Below are positions 1 through 8,601 of a DNA stretch of 64,000 nucleotides, piece after piece; within the stretch, counting starts at the first letter, position 1; every line of letters starts with the position of its first letter. The notes below the pieces were generated by a model. The model was not told the origin of the DNA, did no database searches, and worked only from the letters and a program-made list of their open reading frames with translations. Origin of the DNA: Bacteroidota bacterium (GTDB lineage: Bacteria; Bacteroidota; Bacteroidia; Sphingobacteriales; Sphingobacteriaceae). Location of the stretch: contig JABDAU010000008.1 in NCBI GenBank assembly GCA_013289045.1, forward strand, positions 1-64,000, in the 5' to 3' direction. Both the position numbers and the translations under genes were made by a program.

Positions 1-1
1 G

Positions 2-778
2 GAAAAAATGAAGCAGCACATTTACCGCGGCGACGTTTTCCAGATCGTACCGTCGAGACCGTTCTCACGAGACTTTTTAGGTGATGAATTTAATGTGTAC
101 CGTGCGCTGCGTTCGGTTAACCCTTCACCCTACCTGTTCTATTTTGATTACGGCGATTTCAGGATCTTCGGCTCATCTCCGGAAGCGCAGATCACCATTA
201 AAAACCGCGTGGCCAGCATCTTCCCGATAGCGGGTACTTTTAAACGCACAGGCGACGATGTAAAAGATGCCGAAATAGCGCAAAGCCTCATCAATGACCC
301 TAAAGAATCGGCTGAGCACGTAATGCTGGTCGATCTTGCCCGCAACGACCTGAGCCGTCATTGCGAGCAAGTAGAGGTGAAGCGATTTAAGGAAGTGCAA
401 TACTATTCGCACCTCATCCACCTCGTGTCGCATGTAAGCGGCAAACTGCTGCCCGATGTAATGTCATTTAAAGTTGTTGCCGATACCTTCCCGGCCGGTA
501 CGCTGAGCGGCGCACCAAAATACCGTGCAATGGAGATCATCGATGAAAATGAAAAGACCAAACGTGGTTTCTACAGCGGCGCCATTGGTTTCCTGGGTTT
601 CAACGGCGATTTTAACCATGCCATTATGATCCGTTCCTTCCTGAGCAAAAACAATACCCTGCATTATCAGGCTGGCGCAGGCATAGTGGCCGGGTCGGTA
701 CCCGAAATGGAGCTGAAGGAAGTGGATAATAAGATCGCGGCTTTAAGAAGGGCGATAGAGTTGGCGGAGGAGATATAG
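2..778 (+). CDS. trpE: Anthranilate synthase component I, C-terminal part (cut by window edge)
   Basis: This is the chorismate-binding catalytic half of TrpE, which makes anthranilate from chorismate with ammonia supplied by TrpG, the first step of tryptophan synthesis in the cytoplasm. The frame is open to the left edge, so the N-terminal feedback-binding part lies outside; about 258 codons are visible. Family landmarks seen are GDVFQIVPS near the left edge, the DLARNDLSR block (nt 344-358 region) and AGTLSGAPKYRAMEII (around nt 495-540), which holds active-site and Mg-binding residues. It ends just before an inverted-repeat element that separates it from trpG. PabB or MenF would be alternatives, but the context with trpG and trpC makes TrpE very likely. 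Confidence 0.95.
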   Translation, partial: EKMKQHIYRGDVFQIVPSRPFSRDFLGDEFNVYRALRSVNPSPYLFYFDYGDFRIFGSSPEAQITIKNRVASIFPIAGTFKRTGDDVKDAEIAQSLINDPKESAEHVMLVDLARNDLSRHCEQVEVKRFKEVQYYSHLIHLVSHVSGKLLPDVMSFKVVADTFPAGTLSGAPKYRAMEIIDENEKTKRGFYSGAIGFLGFNGDFNHAIMIRSFLSKNNTLHYQAGAGIVAGSVPEMELKEVDNKIAALRRAIELAEEI

Positions 779-779
779 A

Positions 780-904
780 GCGACGCCCCCTAAACCCCTG
801 AAGGGGGAACAATAGCGGATAGTTGATAAAAAACAAAACAGAAAAATGACAACAAATAACGACATACGTACTTCCTCTCCCTTCAGGGGGTCGGGGGGCG
901 TCGC
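780..904. repeat. Inverted-repeat element between trpE and trpG
   Basis: The left arm (780-808) and right arm (877-904) are near-perfect inverted copies of a C-rich sequence beginning GCGACGCCCCC, with the motif CCCTGAAGGG inside each arm. The unit is about 125 bp and starts two bases after the trpE stop. The right arm runs into the trpG reading frame and the ATG used by trpG lies inside the element. It resembles short non-autonomous or REP-like elements known to be common in Bacteroidota; I cannot name the family. Confidence 0.8.
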
Positions 905-1472
905 GAACATCTTAATAATAGACAATTACGATTCCTTTACCTATAACCTGGTGCATTTGGTAAACGAAATAGGTCTCCAATGCGAGGTTTGGAGAAACGA
1001 CCAGTTCGCTATTGCGGATGTGGACGCTTATGATCATATCATCCTTTCGCCGGGTCCGGGTATTCCTTCCGAAGCAGGATTGTTACTGGAAGTGATAGAG
1101 AAGTATTCGCCCACCAAGAGCATTTTTGGCGTATGTTTGGGACAGCAGGCTATTGCCGAAGTTTTTGGCGGCACGCTGTACAACCTGAAACAACCTATGC
1201 ACGGCATCGCTACGCCAATAAAAGTGACCGACAGCCAGGAAAAGTTGTTCACGGGTTTGCCGGAAAGCTTTAAAGTTGGCCGCTACCACTCGTGGGTGGT
1301 TGATGGCAATAGTTTGCCGGAAGTATTAACGGTTACGGCAATAGATGAGGCGGATAATTCATTAATGGCACTACGGCATAAGGAATATGACGTTCGCGGT
1401 GTACAGTTCCACCCGGAATCGATATTGACAGAATACGGTAAAGAAATGATGAAAAACTGGTTAGCGGTATGA
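846..1472 (+). CDS. trpG: Anthranilate synthase component II (glutamine amidotransferase)
   Basis: This class I amidotransferase hydrolyses glutamine and passes ammonia to TrpE. The catalytic triad is visible: Cys97 in FGVCLGQQ, and His189/Glu191 in VQFHPES. The conserved family start (NILIIDNYDSFTYNL) begins only at residue 21; the first 20 residues (MTTNNDIRTSSPFRGSGGVA) are encoded by the inverted-repeat element, and no ATG lies at the usual position, where GCG precedes the AAC codon. The ATG at 846 is therefore the only plausible ATG start. The gene overlaps trpC by 4 nt (ATGA), so the two are probably translationally coupled. In some bacteria the same subunit also serves PabB. Confidence 0.93.
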   Translation: MTTNNDIRTSSPFRGSGGVANILIIDNYDSFTYNLVHLVNEIGLQCEVWRNDQFAIADVDAYDHIILSPGPGIPSEAGLLLEVIEKYSPTKSIFGVCLGQQAIAEVFGGTLYNLKQPMHGIATPIKVTDSQEKLFTGLPESFKVGRYHSWVVDGNSLPEVLTVTAIDEADNSLMALRHKEYDVRGVQFHPESILTEYGKEMMKNWLAV

Positions 1473-2251
1473 CAATTTTAGATAAGATAGTTGAAAATAA
1501 ACGCAAAGAGATCATTGCTGCAAAAAGCCTGATTTCTGTAGCGGAATTGGAGCAATCGGAGTTTTTTGGCCGCGAATGTTATTCGTTCCGCGATTCCCTT
1601 TTGCATCCCGACCGTACTGGCATTATTGCAGAGTTCAAGCGTAAATCGCCATCAAAAGGCGTTATTAATGATGATGTTAGCGTTAAAGAGGTAACGACGG
1701 GGTATGCTGCCTCTGGGGCTTCGGCTTTATCTGTGTTAACGGATACAGTGTTCTTTATGGGCCATAAGGCCGATCTGATCGAAGCACGTAATAACAATGC
1801 CATCCCCATTCTGCGCAAGGATTTTATGATTGACGAATATCAGGTGCTGGAAGCCAAAGCCTGGGGCGCGGATATCATCCTGCTTATCGCGGCTATACTC
1901 ACGCCTGATGAAATAAACCAATTGGCCACACAAGCGAAAAGCCTTGGCTTAAACGTGCTGCTTGAAGTACACAATTTGGAAGAATTAGAAAGAAGCATCA
2001 ATCCGAACCTCGACGCAATCGGTGTAAACAACCGTAACCTGGCCGATTTTACCGTTTCGGTGGAAAAATCTTTCGAGCTCGCTGAGCATATCCCGGATGA
2101 ATTTATGAAAATTTCCGAAAGCGCCATCAGCAACCCAAAGGTTATCAGGGAATTAAAGGGCGCCGGATTCAACGGGTTCCTCATCGGTGAGAATTTCATG
2201 AAACAGGCCGATCCGGGTTTGGCAATGCAGGCATTTGTAAAAGAGCTTTAG
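1469..2251 (+). CDS. trpC: Indole-3-glycerol phosphate synthase
   Basis: This (beta/alpha)8-barrel enzyme converts CdRP to indole-3-glycerol phosphate in tryptophan synthesis. Family signatures seen are the AEFKRKSPSKG block (about residues 53-63), with the catalytic lysine, LRKDFMID (about 114-121), the IGVNNRNL block (about 185-192) and GFLIGENFM near the C-terminus. At 260 residues it has the normal single-domain length, so it is not fused to TrpF. Its ATG overlaps the trpG stop. No trpD, trpF, trpB or trpA follows; the next gene is unrelated, so the tryptophan pathway is split in this genome. Confidence 0.95.
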   Translation: MTILDKIVENKRKEIIAAKSLISVAELEQSEFFGRECYSFRDSLLHPDRTGIIAEFKRKSPSKGVINDDVSVKEVTTGYAASGASALSVLTDTVFFMGHKADLIEARNNNAIPILRKDFMIDEYQVLEAKAWGADIILLIAAILTPDEINQLATQAKSLGLNVLLEVHNLEELERSINPNLDAIGVNNRNLADFTVSVEKSFELAEHIPDEFMKISESAISNPKVIRELKGAGFNGFLIGENFMKQADPGLAMQAFVKEL

Positions 2252-2537
2252 TAACTACAGTTTTATTTACCTTTAGTTAACATTCTCGTGTTAAAACGGT
2301 ATTCCTGTATATCGGTATTAACATTATCCTCAAAATAATACAGGCCTTGTAAACCAGCTGATATTCAGAATATAAACAGAATTATATTCAACCTGATGAT
2401 AATCTCATGCTCTCAAATTAATAACGCAGCATAATATTGTCATAATACAACTTTAATATAACAGTTATCTGTCAATAATATTCAGTTCATGCGGGATGGC
2501 GTTTTTTACATTAAATTAAACACACACTCATCTCCGT
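2252..2537. other. Intergenic region between trpC and the phospholipase gene
   Basis: This AT-rich stretch of 286 bp contains no convincing reading frame. I see no clear TAnnTTTG promoter box or strong terminator hairpin. It presumably carries the end of the trp transcript and the promoter of the downstream lipoprotein gene. Confidence 0.5.
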
Positions 2538-3965
2538 ATGGAAAAGAAACATTTACTATTAAAAGAACGCTTTCCGGCTGTCCTTGCCGGTGCAGTGTTT
2601 TTAAGCGCAGCCATTTTTGTTGGTTGCAGTAAAAACAACAACAATAATGGCACTACTGCAACAAAAGGCACACTCAATAGTGTAAACCACGTTGTAGTTA
2701 TCTACATGGAAAACCACAGCTTTGATAACCTTTATGGCCAGTTTGCCGGCGCTAATGGCTTAGCGAATGCAACCGCTGCCAATACAACGCAAGTTGATGG
2801 AACAGGTAATGTGTATGCTAAATTACCTGCGATAACCGGTTCACCGAATAGCAGCTTGTTTCCTACAAGTTTAGCAAACACCTATTTCAATATCGACCAG
2901 TATGTGCCTAATGACATCATCACTCCGGATGTTACGCACCGTTTTTACCAGGAGCCATTACAAATTGATGGTGGTAAAATGGATAAATATGCTTTTTATA
3001 ACATCCCGGGCAGCTCTGCCGGTTTAACTCAAGGCTATTATCAAACCGCCCAAATACCTTTGTACCATATGGCGCAGCAATACGTACTTTGCGATAACTT
3101 CTTCCATAGTGCTTTTGGCGGTTCATTTTTAAATCACCAATGGTTAATTGCTGCTGCAAGCCCTACATTTCCTAACGCGCCGGCTTCAATTATTGCAAAC
3201 CCTGCATTAGATGGCAACGGCAATATTATTGCGGATAACTTTGTAACCCCTGCCAACTCTCCTACAGGTACAGCCGGTGGTTTTGCCGTAAATACTTGTT
3301 ACTCAGTAAATGCTCCACATCCGTCAACAACCGACCCAACTAAACTGGTTCCAAACCAAACAAACCCTACAATTGGAGACAGGTTAAGCGACAAAGGCGT
3401 GTCATGGGCTTGGTATTCAGGTGGTTGGGACAATGCGCTTGCAGGCAACCCGGATGTAAACTTTCAGTTTCACCATCAGCCATTTATCTATTATAAAAAC
3501 TATGCTGACGGTACAGCTGCAAAAGCACAACATTTGTTGGATGAAACTAAATTCATCACTGCCGCTGAAGCAGGTACCTTACCTGCTGTTTCTTTTGTAA
3601 AACCATTAGGTACCTTTAACGAACACCCGGGTTATTCTGACGTAACACTAGGCGAAAACCATGCGCTTGATTTAGTAAATGACGTTTTAAACGGCCCTAA
3701 CGGCAAAGATTGCGTGATCATTATCACTTATGACGAAAACGGCGGTTTTTGGGATCACGTTGCGCCTCCTACCATTGATGTGTGGGGCCCTGGCACACGT
3801 GTACCATGTATCATTATTTCTCCATTTGCTAAAAAAGGCTTTGTTGACCATACCCAGTATGAAACAGTGAGCATCCTTTCCTTTATCGAAAAAAGATGGG
3901 GATTAACATCGCTTTCAACCCGCGATGCAAAAGCTGATCCATTTAGCAATGCTTTCAATTTCTAA
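2538..3965 (+). CDS. Phosphoesterase / phospholipase C-type lipoprotein (AcpA-PLC family)
   Basis: This is a secreted phosphoesterase of the bacterial PLC / acid phosphatase AcpA family (alkaline-phosphatase fold), which hydrolyses phosphate esters, possibly phospholipid head groups. A lipoprotein signal peptide ends at FVGC (Cys30), followed by an Asn-rich tether. Conserved metal and nucleophile motifs are VVIYMENHSFDNLYG (about residues 53-67), FNEHPGYSD, and TYDENGGFWDHVAPP (D399, E400), then GPGTRVPCIIISPFA. The length of 475 residues is normal. It is followed by a strong terminator and looks monocistronic. The substrate cannot be told from sequence; phosphate scavenging is an inference. 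Confidence 0.88.
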   Translation: MEKKHLLLKERFPAVLAGAVFLSAAIFVGCSKNNNNNGTTATKGTLNSVNHVVVIYMENHSFDNLYGQFAGANGLANATAANTTQVDGTGNVYAKLPAITGSPNSSLFPTSLANTYFNIDQYVPNDIITPDVTHRFYQEPLQIDGGKMDKYAFYNIPGSSAGLTQGYYQTAQIPLYHMAQQYVLCDNFFHSAFGGSFLNHQWLIAAASPTFPNAPASIIANPALDGNGNIIADNFVTPANSPTGTAGGFAVNTCYSVNAPHPSTTDPTKLVPNQTNPTIGDRLSDKGVSWAWYSGGWDNALAGNPDVNFQFHHQPFIYYKNYADGTAAKAQHLLDETKFITAAEAGTLPAVSFVKPLGTFNEHPGYSDVTLGENHALDLVNDVLNGPNGKDCVIIITYDENGGFWDHVAPPTIDVWGPGTRVPCIIISPFAKKGFVDHTQYETVSILSFIEKRWGLTSLSTRDAKADPFSNAFNF

Positions 3966-4006
3966 GCACTTTTATAGCCTGGTCAACAGGTAAAAATTAT
4001 TGACAC

Positions 4007-4054
4007 AAACAAACAAAGGAGTAGCTGAAAAGCTTCTCCTTTGTTTGTTTTTTT
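4007..4054 (+). terminator. Rho-independent terminator after the phospholipase gene
   Basis: A 15-bp perfect stem (4007-4021 with 4036-4050) is extended by an internal AGCT-GAAA-AGCT hairpin and followed by a run of T. It lies 41 bp after the stop codon and is the clearest terminator in the window. Confidence 0.9.
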
Positions 4055-4133
4055 GATTGACAAAATATTCTATACTAACTTTATTATTCTGTTTTGGAAT
4101 CCTCACCTCAGAATAATAGAAGAGTGATCTCTG

Positions 4134-5948
4134 ATGAAAAAATTCCTTTTTATACCCCTGTTAATTGCCTTAATTGCCGGATACTCACTCTACTCGTGTA
4201 AACCTGCACACCATGCTCCCGAAACAATGATCGCCCAAACCCTGGTGGCGCAAGTGGATAGCATGGCTGTTTGCAAAAACAAACTCCTGGCAGCAACAGA
4301 AAGTGGTAAGGCTGATGAAAAACAATTACAGCAGCTTTTTTTACAATTAAGGCTGAGTTATAAAAAAGTTGAATGGGCTACCGAATATTTCGACCCTGCG
4401 ACATCCCGCTTTTTTAACGGGCCGCCAGTGCAGGAGATCGAATTATCAAGCGGACAGGTATTTGAGCCTGCCGGACTGCAGGTTATGGAAGGATATCTTT
4501 TTCCTAAGTACGATGTCAGCCAAAGAAATAAATTAATAGATCAGATAAAGCTGTTACAACAGGGCTGCGACAAATATAAAAGCCGCTTTACCAATATTGC
4601 TATTTTCGACTGGCAGGTGTTTGATGCCACTAAGCTTGAAGTATTCAGGATCTTATCCCTTGGGATCAGCGGGTTTGATAACCCCCTCACTTTAAAAAGT
4701 TCGCAGGAATCGGCTGCCAGCCTTGAAAGTGTAAATACGGCTTTAACTTTGTATGAGGATAGTGTAGGAACAGAAAATTTGCCTGTAGAATTTGCCGGCG
4801 CGGTAAATTACCTTAAAGCGCATACCGATTTTAACTCGTTCGATAGGGCCGCATTTATTATCGGGTACGGTAATGTTATCACTACCAGTATAACCAGCCT
4901 TGAAAAGAAATTGAACATCCATGAAATGACCTACAACCGGTTATTGAACATGGATGCAAAAACTATGTTTGATAAAGATGCATTCCATCCGGCCGCTTAT
5001 GACCCCACTGCTTTTGATCCAGGCCAAACCCCCGTTACAGTTGCTAAAAGAATAGCATTGGGAAAAGTGCTTTTTGCAGATCCTATTCTATCTGGTCCGC
5101 ATATACGGAGTTGCCAGTCATGCCATCAGCCTGAAAAAGCATTAACAGACGGGCTTGTAAAAAACACGGTGATCGGCAGCAATAATAAACTGATACGAAG
5201 AAATACACCAACACTGATAAATGCCGCCCTGCAGGCTGCCCAATTTGACGACCTCAGGGCTACAACCCTGGAAGACCAATCGCTTGCAGTTGTACAAAAC
5301 AAGGAGGAAATGCATGGCTCGATGAAAGTAGCAGCGCAACGCCTTTGGGAAAATAAAGATTACCGGCAATTATTTGCCGAAACCTTCCCTGTAAAAAACA
5401 GGACAAATATCGATACGCTTGAGGTAATGGACGCAATTGGCGCTTATGTACGCAGCCTTGTTGCCCTTAACAGCCGCTTTGACGAATATATGCGTGGCAA
5501 TAAAACCGCCATGAACGCACAGGAAATACATGGGTTCAACCTGTTTATGGGCAAGGCCAAATGCGGCACCTGTCATTATATGCCGCTGTTTAATGGCTCA
5601 TTCCCGCCGAGATTTATATTAATTGAAAGCGAGGTAATCGGCGTACCCAAAACCATTGACGAAACCGCCATTGATACCGATATGGGCAGGTACAACGTAT
5701 TAAAAACCCCGGCTTTTAAACATGCCTTTAAAATTTCCACCGTACGTAATGCCGCACTAACCGCACCCTATATGCACAACGGCGTATTTACAACCCTTGA
5801 GCAGGTAATGGATTTTTACAACAAAGGCGGGGGCGCTGGTTTAGGCTATAAAGTGGATAACCAAACATTGGATGCCGGTAAACTTAAGCTTACCAAGCAG
5901 GAAACTGCTGATGTGATCGCTTTTATTAAGAGTTTGAATAGTAAGTAA
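4134..5948 (+). CDS. Di-haem cytochrome c peroxidase family protein with extra N-terminal domain
   Basis: The C-terminal half (about residues 290-600) is a MauG/CcpA-type di-haem domain: two c-type haem motifs are visible, CQSCH at 327-331 and CGTCH at 477-481, plus a late TAPYMHNGVFTTLEQV block typical of the family. Such proteins reduce hydrogen peroxide with electrons from cytochromes in the periplasm. The first residues form a signal peptide, probably lipid-anchored (YSCK). Residues from about 30 to 270 form an additional helical domain not found in classical 320-residue peroxidases; it looks similar in character to imelysin-like helical modules, but this is a guess. It is preceded by a terminator and converges on a toxin-antitoxin pair 5 bp away. 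Confidence 0.88.
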   Translation: MKKFLFIPLLIALIAGYSLYSCKPAHHAPETMIAQTLVAQVDSMAVCKNKLLAATESGKADEKQLQQLFLQLRLSYKKVEWATEYFDPATSRFFNGPPVQEIELSSGQVFEPAGLQVMEGYLFPKYDVSQRNKLIDQIKLLQQGCDKYKSRFTNIAIFDWQVFDATKLEVFRILSLGISGFDNPLTLKSSQESAASLESVNTALTLYEDSVGTENLPVEFAGAVNYLKAHTDFNSFDRAAFIIGYGNVITTSITSLEKKLNIHEMTYNRLLNMDAKTMFDKDAFHPAAYDPTAFDPGQTPVTVAKRIALGKVLFADPILSGPHIRSCQSCHQPEKALTDGLVKNTVIGSNNKLIRRNTPTLINAALQAAQFDDLRATTLEDQSLAVVQNKEEMHGSMKVAAQRLWENKDYRQLFAETFPVKNRTNIDTLEVMDAIGAYVRSLVALNSRFDEYMRGNKTAMNAQEIHGFNLFMGKAKCGTCHYMPLFNGSFPPRFILIESEVIGVPKTIDETAIDTDMGRYNVLKTPAFKHAFKISTVRNAALTAPYMHNGVFTTLEQVMDFYNKGGGAGLGYKVDNQTLDAGKLKLTKQETADVIAFIKSLNSK

Positions 5949-5953
5949 GGAAA

Positions 5954-6238
5954 TTATCTGTCGATATTTTCCTTTTGGTGATAGATGGTACTAACAATAA
6001 GCTGCTCATCATCCAACTTATAGAATACGTAATAGTTATCCCAAATCAATAGAAGCACACTGTCGTTATCTGTTGATATGCCAGAGAATGGCTGCTTTAA
6101 TAACAATCGTAATCTTTTAATTAACTCCTTAAAAAACTTTTTAGAGTAAGTATTAGATCTGTTGCGCAGATCGTTAAACTCAATAATCCTTGCTAAGTCA
6201 AGCTCCGCTTTCTTAGAAAAAATTATTCTTTTAGCCAT
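5954..6238 (-). CDS. RelE/ParE-superfamily toxin
   Basis: This 94-residue basic protein has the ParE/RelE layout: an N-terminal helix pair (KKAELDLARIIEFND), a central LLKQPFSGI block and C-terminal beta strands (VLLLIWDNYYVFYKLDDEQLIVSTIYH). Such toxins either cleave mRNA on the ribosome or poison gyrase; which one is not decided by this sequence. Its start overlaps the end of the antitoxin gene by 16 nt, the usual arrangement for type II modules. Confidence 0.8.
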   Translation of the reverse strand: MAKRIIFSKKAELDLARIIEFNDLRNRSNTYSKKFFKELIKRLRLLLKQPFSGISTDNDSVLLLIWDNYYVFYKLDDEQLIVSTIYHQKENIDR

Positions 6239-6450
6239 TTCTCGTATTTCTTCTCTAGTTCTTCTAAAGTAATAAAATGGCCATTTTTAATATCTTCTTC
6301 GCCTTGTCTTATCCCTTCTTTCATATGCTCAGGAATAATAAAAACTTTCTCTTGTCTATCAATAAGAGCATCTATATGCTCCAAAAAGGCCTCGTTATTG
6401 ACATGGTCAATTTTCTCGTGAATGGATTTTTTTAATTCTAACAGCGTCAT
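6223..6450 (-). CDS. Putative antitoxin of type II toxin-antitoxin module
   Basis: This 75-residue acidic, helical protein (MTLLELKKSIHEKIDHV start; ITLEELEKKYEKWLK end) lies upstream of and overlaps the ParE/RelE-like toxin gene. The size, charge and overlap match antitoxins found with RelE-type toxins in Bacteroidota. I see no clear DNA-binding motif in it, so autoregulation is uncertain. The module lies between two unrelated genes and shows no visible flanking repeats. Confidence 0.72.
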   Translation of the reverse strand: MTLLELKKSIHEKIDHVNNEAFLEHIDALIDRQEKVFIIPEHMKEGIRQGEEDIKNGHFITLEELEKKYEKWLKE

Positions 6451-6506
6451 TATATAAAGTTACAAACTTTATATAACAATTTACAAGCCATCAGATCGGG
6501 ATAAGA

Positions 6507-7817
6507 TCAAAACGCGACATGCACCCTCATCGAAAATACATTCACTGGGCCGCGGTCGGAATTATAAGCCGGGTTGAGGATGAATTGATAATCAGGGGTT
6601 AGCCAGAAAGTTTTTTTGTAAGCGTTGATCTTGTAATAGAGTTCGGCAACCATCTCCGGGCTATAATTTAGTTTGCCGTCGCCAATGATGAAGCCGTAGC
6701 CGCCATCGGCCAGGTAGTTACGATGCTCGGACGACAATCCGCTGCCTATAAATGCCAGGCCTAATTCATCGTCATCCCTTTTCCATAAGCCGCCTTTTAA
6801 TGTACCGCCAAAGCTCAGCGAACGGTCTATTTCGGTAAAGTACCAGGTTTCGGTATGGCCGTCATTATAGCCCAGCCTGGCAAAAACGCCAAAATATTTG
6901 CTCAGATATTGATCTGCACTAATGCCAAAACCATACTTGCGGCGGCCATAGGCTTGTGTACTATCCACATTCGGCGTGGTTGGATTTTGCGCGATGGCCT
7001 GGTTATAATTACCCGGTTTGCCATTGTTGCTGAATACCAAAACACGTACCGCGCCTTTCTGGTCGTTAATACTGTAGCGCTTTTCGTATTCCAGCGTTTG
7101 GGTATTGGCGTGGCCGATCTTCTGGTCCCATACCGAGCCGTTTGCCTGCGTAGTTACCATGGTAAAGGCAAAACGCAGTGTCCAATCGGGCTGACCTAGT
7201 TCCGTATAAAGGCCGAGGGCATAACCGCGCGTATTGGCCGGGTAATCCCATGCGCCATTGTCCATTAACGCCCAGTTCATAAATTGCTCGCGCGGATCGT
7301 GGCTGAATTCATTATTATCAAAAAAATCAGCCATGCCGAATTTGCCCACCTGGAATGAGAAATAACGTTTGCTTTTGAGGCCGGCCAGCTGGTTTACGTC
7401 ATCCTGAAGGGTGTCCTTATCCTTACCCCACTCAAAAGTCTGCCTGAAATATAAACGGGCAATATATATCGCCGGCGCCGTTGAGCCTACCCTGAATGTT
7501 TCGCCATTTGGAAAGGCCGCAACTCCCTCTGTCCTGCTTAGACCAGCGCCCCCTGATAGTTCAGGATTAAAACCAACCTCTGCACCCTTCCACAAACGTG
7601 CAGAACCATATAGCGTGCTCGTTATAGAGCTTTGTGTTTCCTGAGCTGTTGATAGGCTATTCATGCCCGTATACGGCGCACTGAACGATGGTTTAAATTG
7701 CGTAATAGTGGTTTCCTGGAAATGAAAACTAAAACGCTGCTGTTTTATCGTGTCCTGCCCAAGGCAAACCTGTGTGATGGAAAATATAATTGAAGCTAAT
7801 AGTAAACCTTTTCTCAT
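6507..7817 (-). CDS. Carbohydrate-selective porin, OprB-like
   Basis: This outer-membrane beta-barrel protein probably lets sugars or other small solutes diffuse in. It has a signal peptide (MRKGLLLASIIFSITQVCLGQ) and a sequence alternating in aromatic and polar residues, with blocks such as ARLYFRQTFEWG, FQVGKFGMADFFDNN and RGYALGLYTELGQ typical of the OprB/carbohydrate porin family in Bacteroidota, ending with a C-terminal phenylalanine (VHVAF). I placed the start at the ATG at 7817 instead of the TTG nine bases upstream because the signal peptide begins there. A TAnnTTTG box lies six bases before this ATG. Confidence 0.85.
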   Translation of the reverse strand: MRKGLLLASIIFSITQVCLGQDTIKQQRFSFHFQETTITQFKPSFSAPYTGMNSLSTAQETQSSITSTLYGSARLWKGAEVGFNPELSGGAGLSRTEGVAAFPNGETFRVGSTAPAIYIARLYFRQTFEWGKDKDTLQDDVNQLAGLKSKRYFSFQVGKFGMADFFDNNEFSHDPREQFMNWALMDNGAWDYPANTRGYALGLYTELGQPDWTLRFAFTMVTTQANGSVWDQKIGHANTQTLEYEKRYSINDQKGAVRVLVFSNNGKPGNYNQAIAQNPTTPNVDSTQAYGRRKYGFGISADQYLSKYFGVFARLGYNDGHTETWYFTEIDRSLSFGGTLKGGLWKRDDDELGLAFIGSGLSSEHRNYLADGGYGFIIGDGKLNYSPEMVAELYYKINAYKKTFWLTPDYQFILNPAYNSDRGPVNVFSMRVHVAF

Positions 7818-7823
7818 TGGCGG

Positions 7824-7831
7824 CAAAAGTA
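7824..7831 (-). promoter_or_regulatory. TACTTTTG, candidate -7 promoter box of the porin gene
   Basis: On the minus strand this octamer matches the Bacteroidota -7 consensus TAnnTTTG and ends six bases before the porin ATG. A matching -33 TTTG is not seen. If used, transcription would start at or next to the ATG, giving a nearly leaderless mRNA. Confidence 0.4.
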
Positions 7832-8005
7832 TAAATGCTATGTTAACTAAATATTTCTTGTAATGTTTGATGTTTATGCAAACCTAATTATTTTTTTAGG
7901 CTTGTCTAAATGTTATCAGATATTTATATCATAGTTAAATTTCCGGAAAATCGGCCCTTTAATTTTTGGCGAAGGTAAGCCGTGGAGCAATGCAATGGTA
8001 TTGCA

Positions 8006-8443
8006 TTATTTTTTGCAGTTGCTGCAAATACCTTTTACTACCAGGTTCATTTCAGATGGACTGAAGTTTTCAGGCAGCATAATTTCCGGGATCTTGGTGT
8101 TGGGGAGGCAAAATGTTTCTTTACAAACTGTACAGTTGAAATGAACATGCAGGTCATGATGCTGATCTGCATCACAATCATCAGGGCACAAAGCGTATTT
8201 GGGCGAGCCTGTACCGTCATCAATAATATGGATCAGGCCTTTTTCAGAAAAAGTTTTCAGCGTACGGTATATGGTAATCCTGTCGGCAGGTTCAAGGCTT
8301 TTCTCAATATCTTTTAAGCTTACAGCGGCATGCTGCTGTAAGAGTGAATCAAGCACCAGGATTCGCATGGCGGTTGGCGCTATATTGCGTTCAGTTAGTT
8401 TTTGTTTGGCAATTACCCTGGTCATGTTATGTTTAGGAAACAT
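8006..8443 (-). CDS. Fur-family metal-dependent repressor
   Basis: This 145-residue protein has the Fur layout: a winged helix (RILVLDSLLQQHAAVSLKDIEKSL ... DRITIYRTLKTFSEKGLIH, about residues 27-72) then a metal-binding dimer domain with HHDLHVHFNC (about 94-103) and two CxxC pairs (CTVC about 103-106 and CSNC near the C-terminus), which probably hold structural zinc. It could be Fur, Zur or PerR; the sequence does not settle it. The preceding gene ends with a terminator hairpin 22 bp from this start, so it is transcribed separately. Met7 is an alternative start. Confidence 0.9.
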   Translation of the reverse strand: MFPKHNMTRVIAKQKLTERNIAPTAMRILVLDSLLQQHAAVSLKDIEKSLEPADRITIYRTLKTFSEKGLIHIIDDGTGSPKYALCPDDCDADQHHDLHVHFNCTVCKETFCLPNTKIPEIMLPENFSPSEMNLVVKGICSNCKK

Positions 8444-8464
8444 GCATATTAATACCCAATGACT

Positions 8465-8496
8465 TGAAAAAATAAAAGCTTGTAAATAACAAGCTT
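8465..8496 (-). terminator. Terminator hairpin of the small XRE regulator gene
   Basis: Arms 8476-8483 and 8489-8496 (AAGCTTGT / ACAAGCTT) form an 8-bp stem with a 5-nt loop. Read on the minus strand it is followed by a T-rich tract, so it would end transcription of the XRE gene. Its closeness to the Fur-family start means it could instead act as an operator. Confidence 0.65.
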
Positions 8497-8601
8497 GATA
8501 TTTTCATAGTAAAGGTAATGTAAAAAGAGTTCCCCTCCGATGGAAAATAAATCCCATCGCAACATAAAACTCCTGTAAATCCTGTATGGTTATGGTAACT
8601 T

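Noticed and set aside
743-925. Minus-strand frame of 60 codons overlapping the trpE-trpG gap
   Set aside because: It reads the antisense of the inverted-repeat element (peptide FATPPDPLKGEE), a by-product of GC-rich repeats, not a gene.
7818-7826. TTG start for the porin gene
   Set aside because: The ATG at 7817 gives the normal signal peptide, and the TTG overlaps the TACTTTTG promoter-like box.
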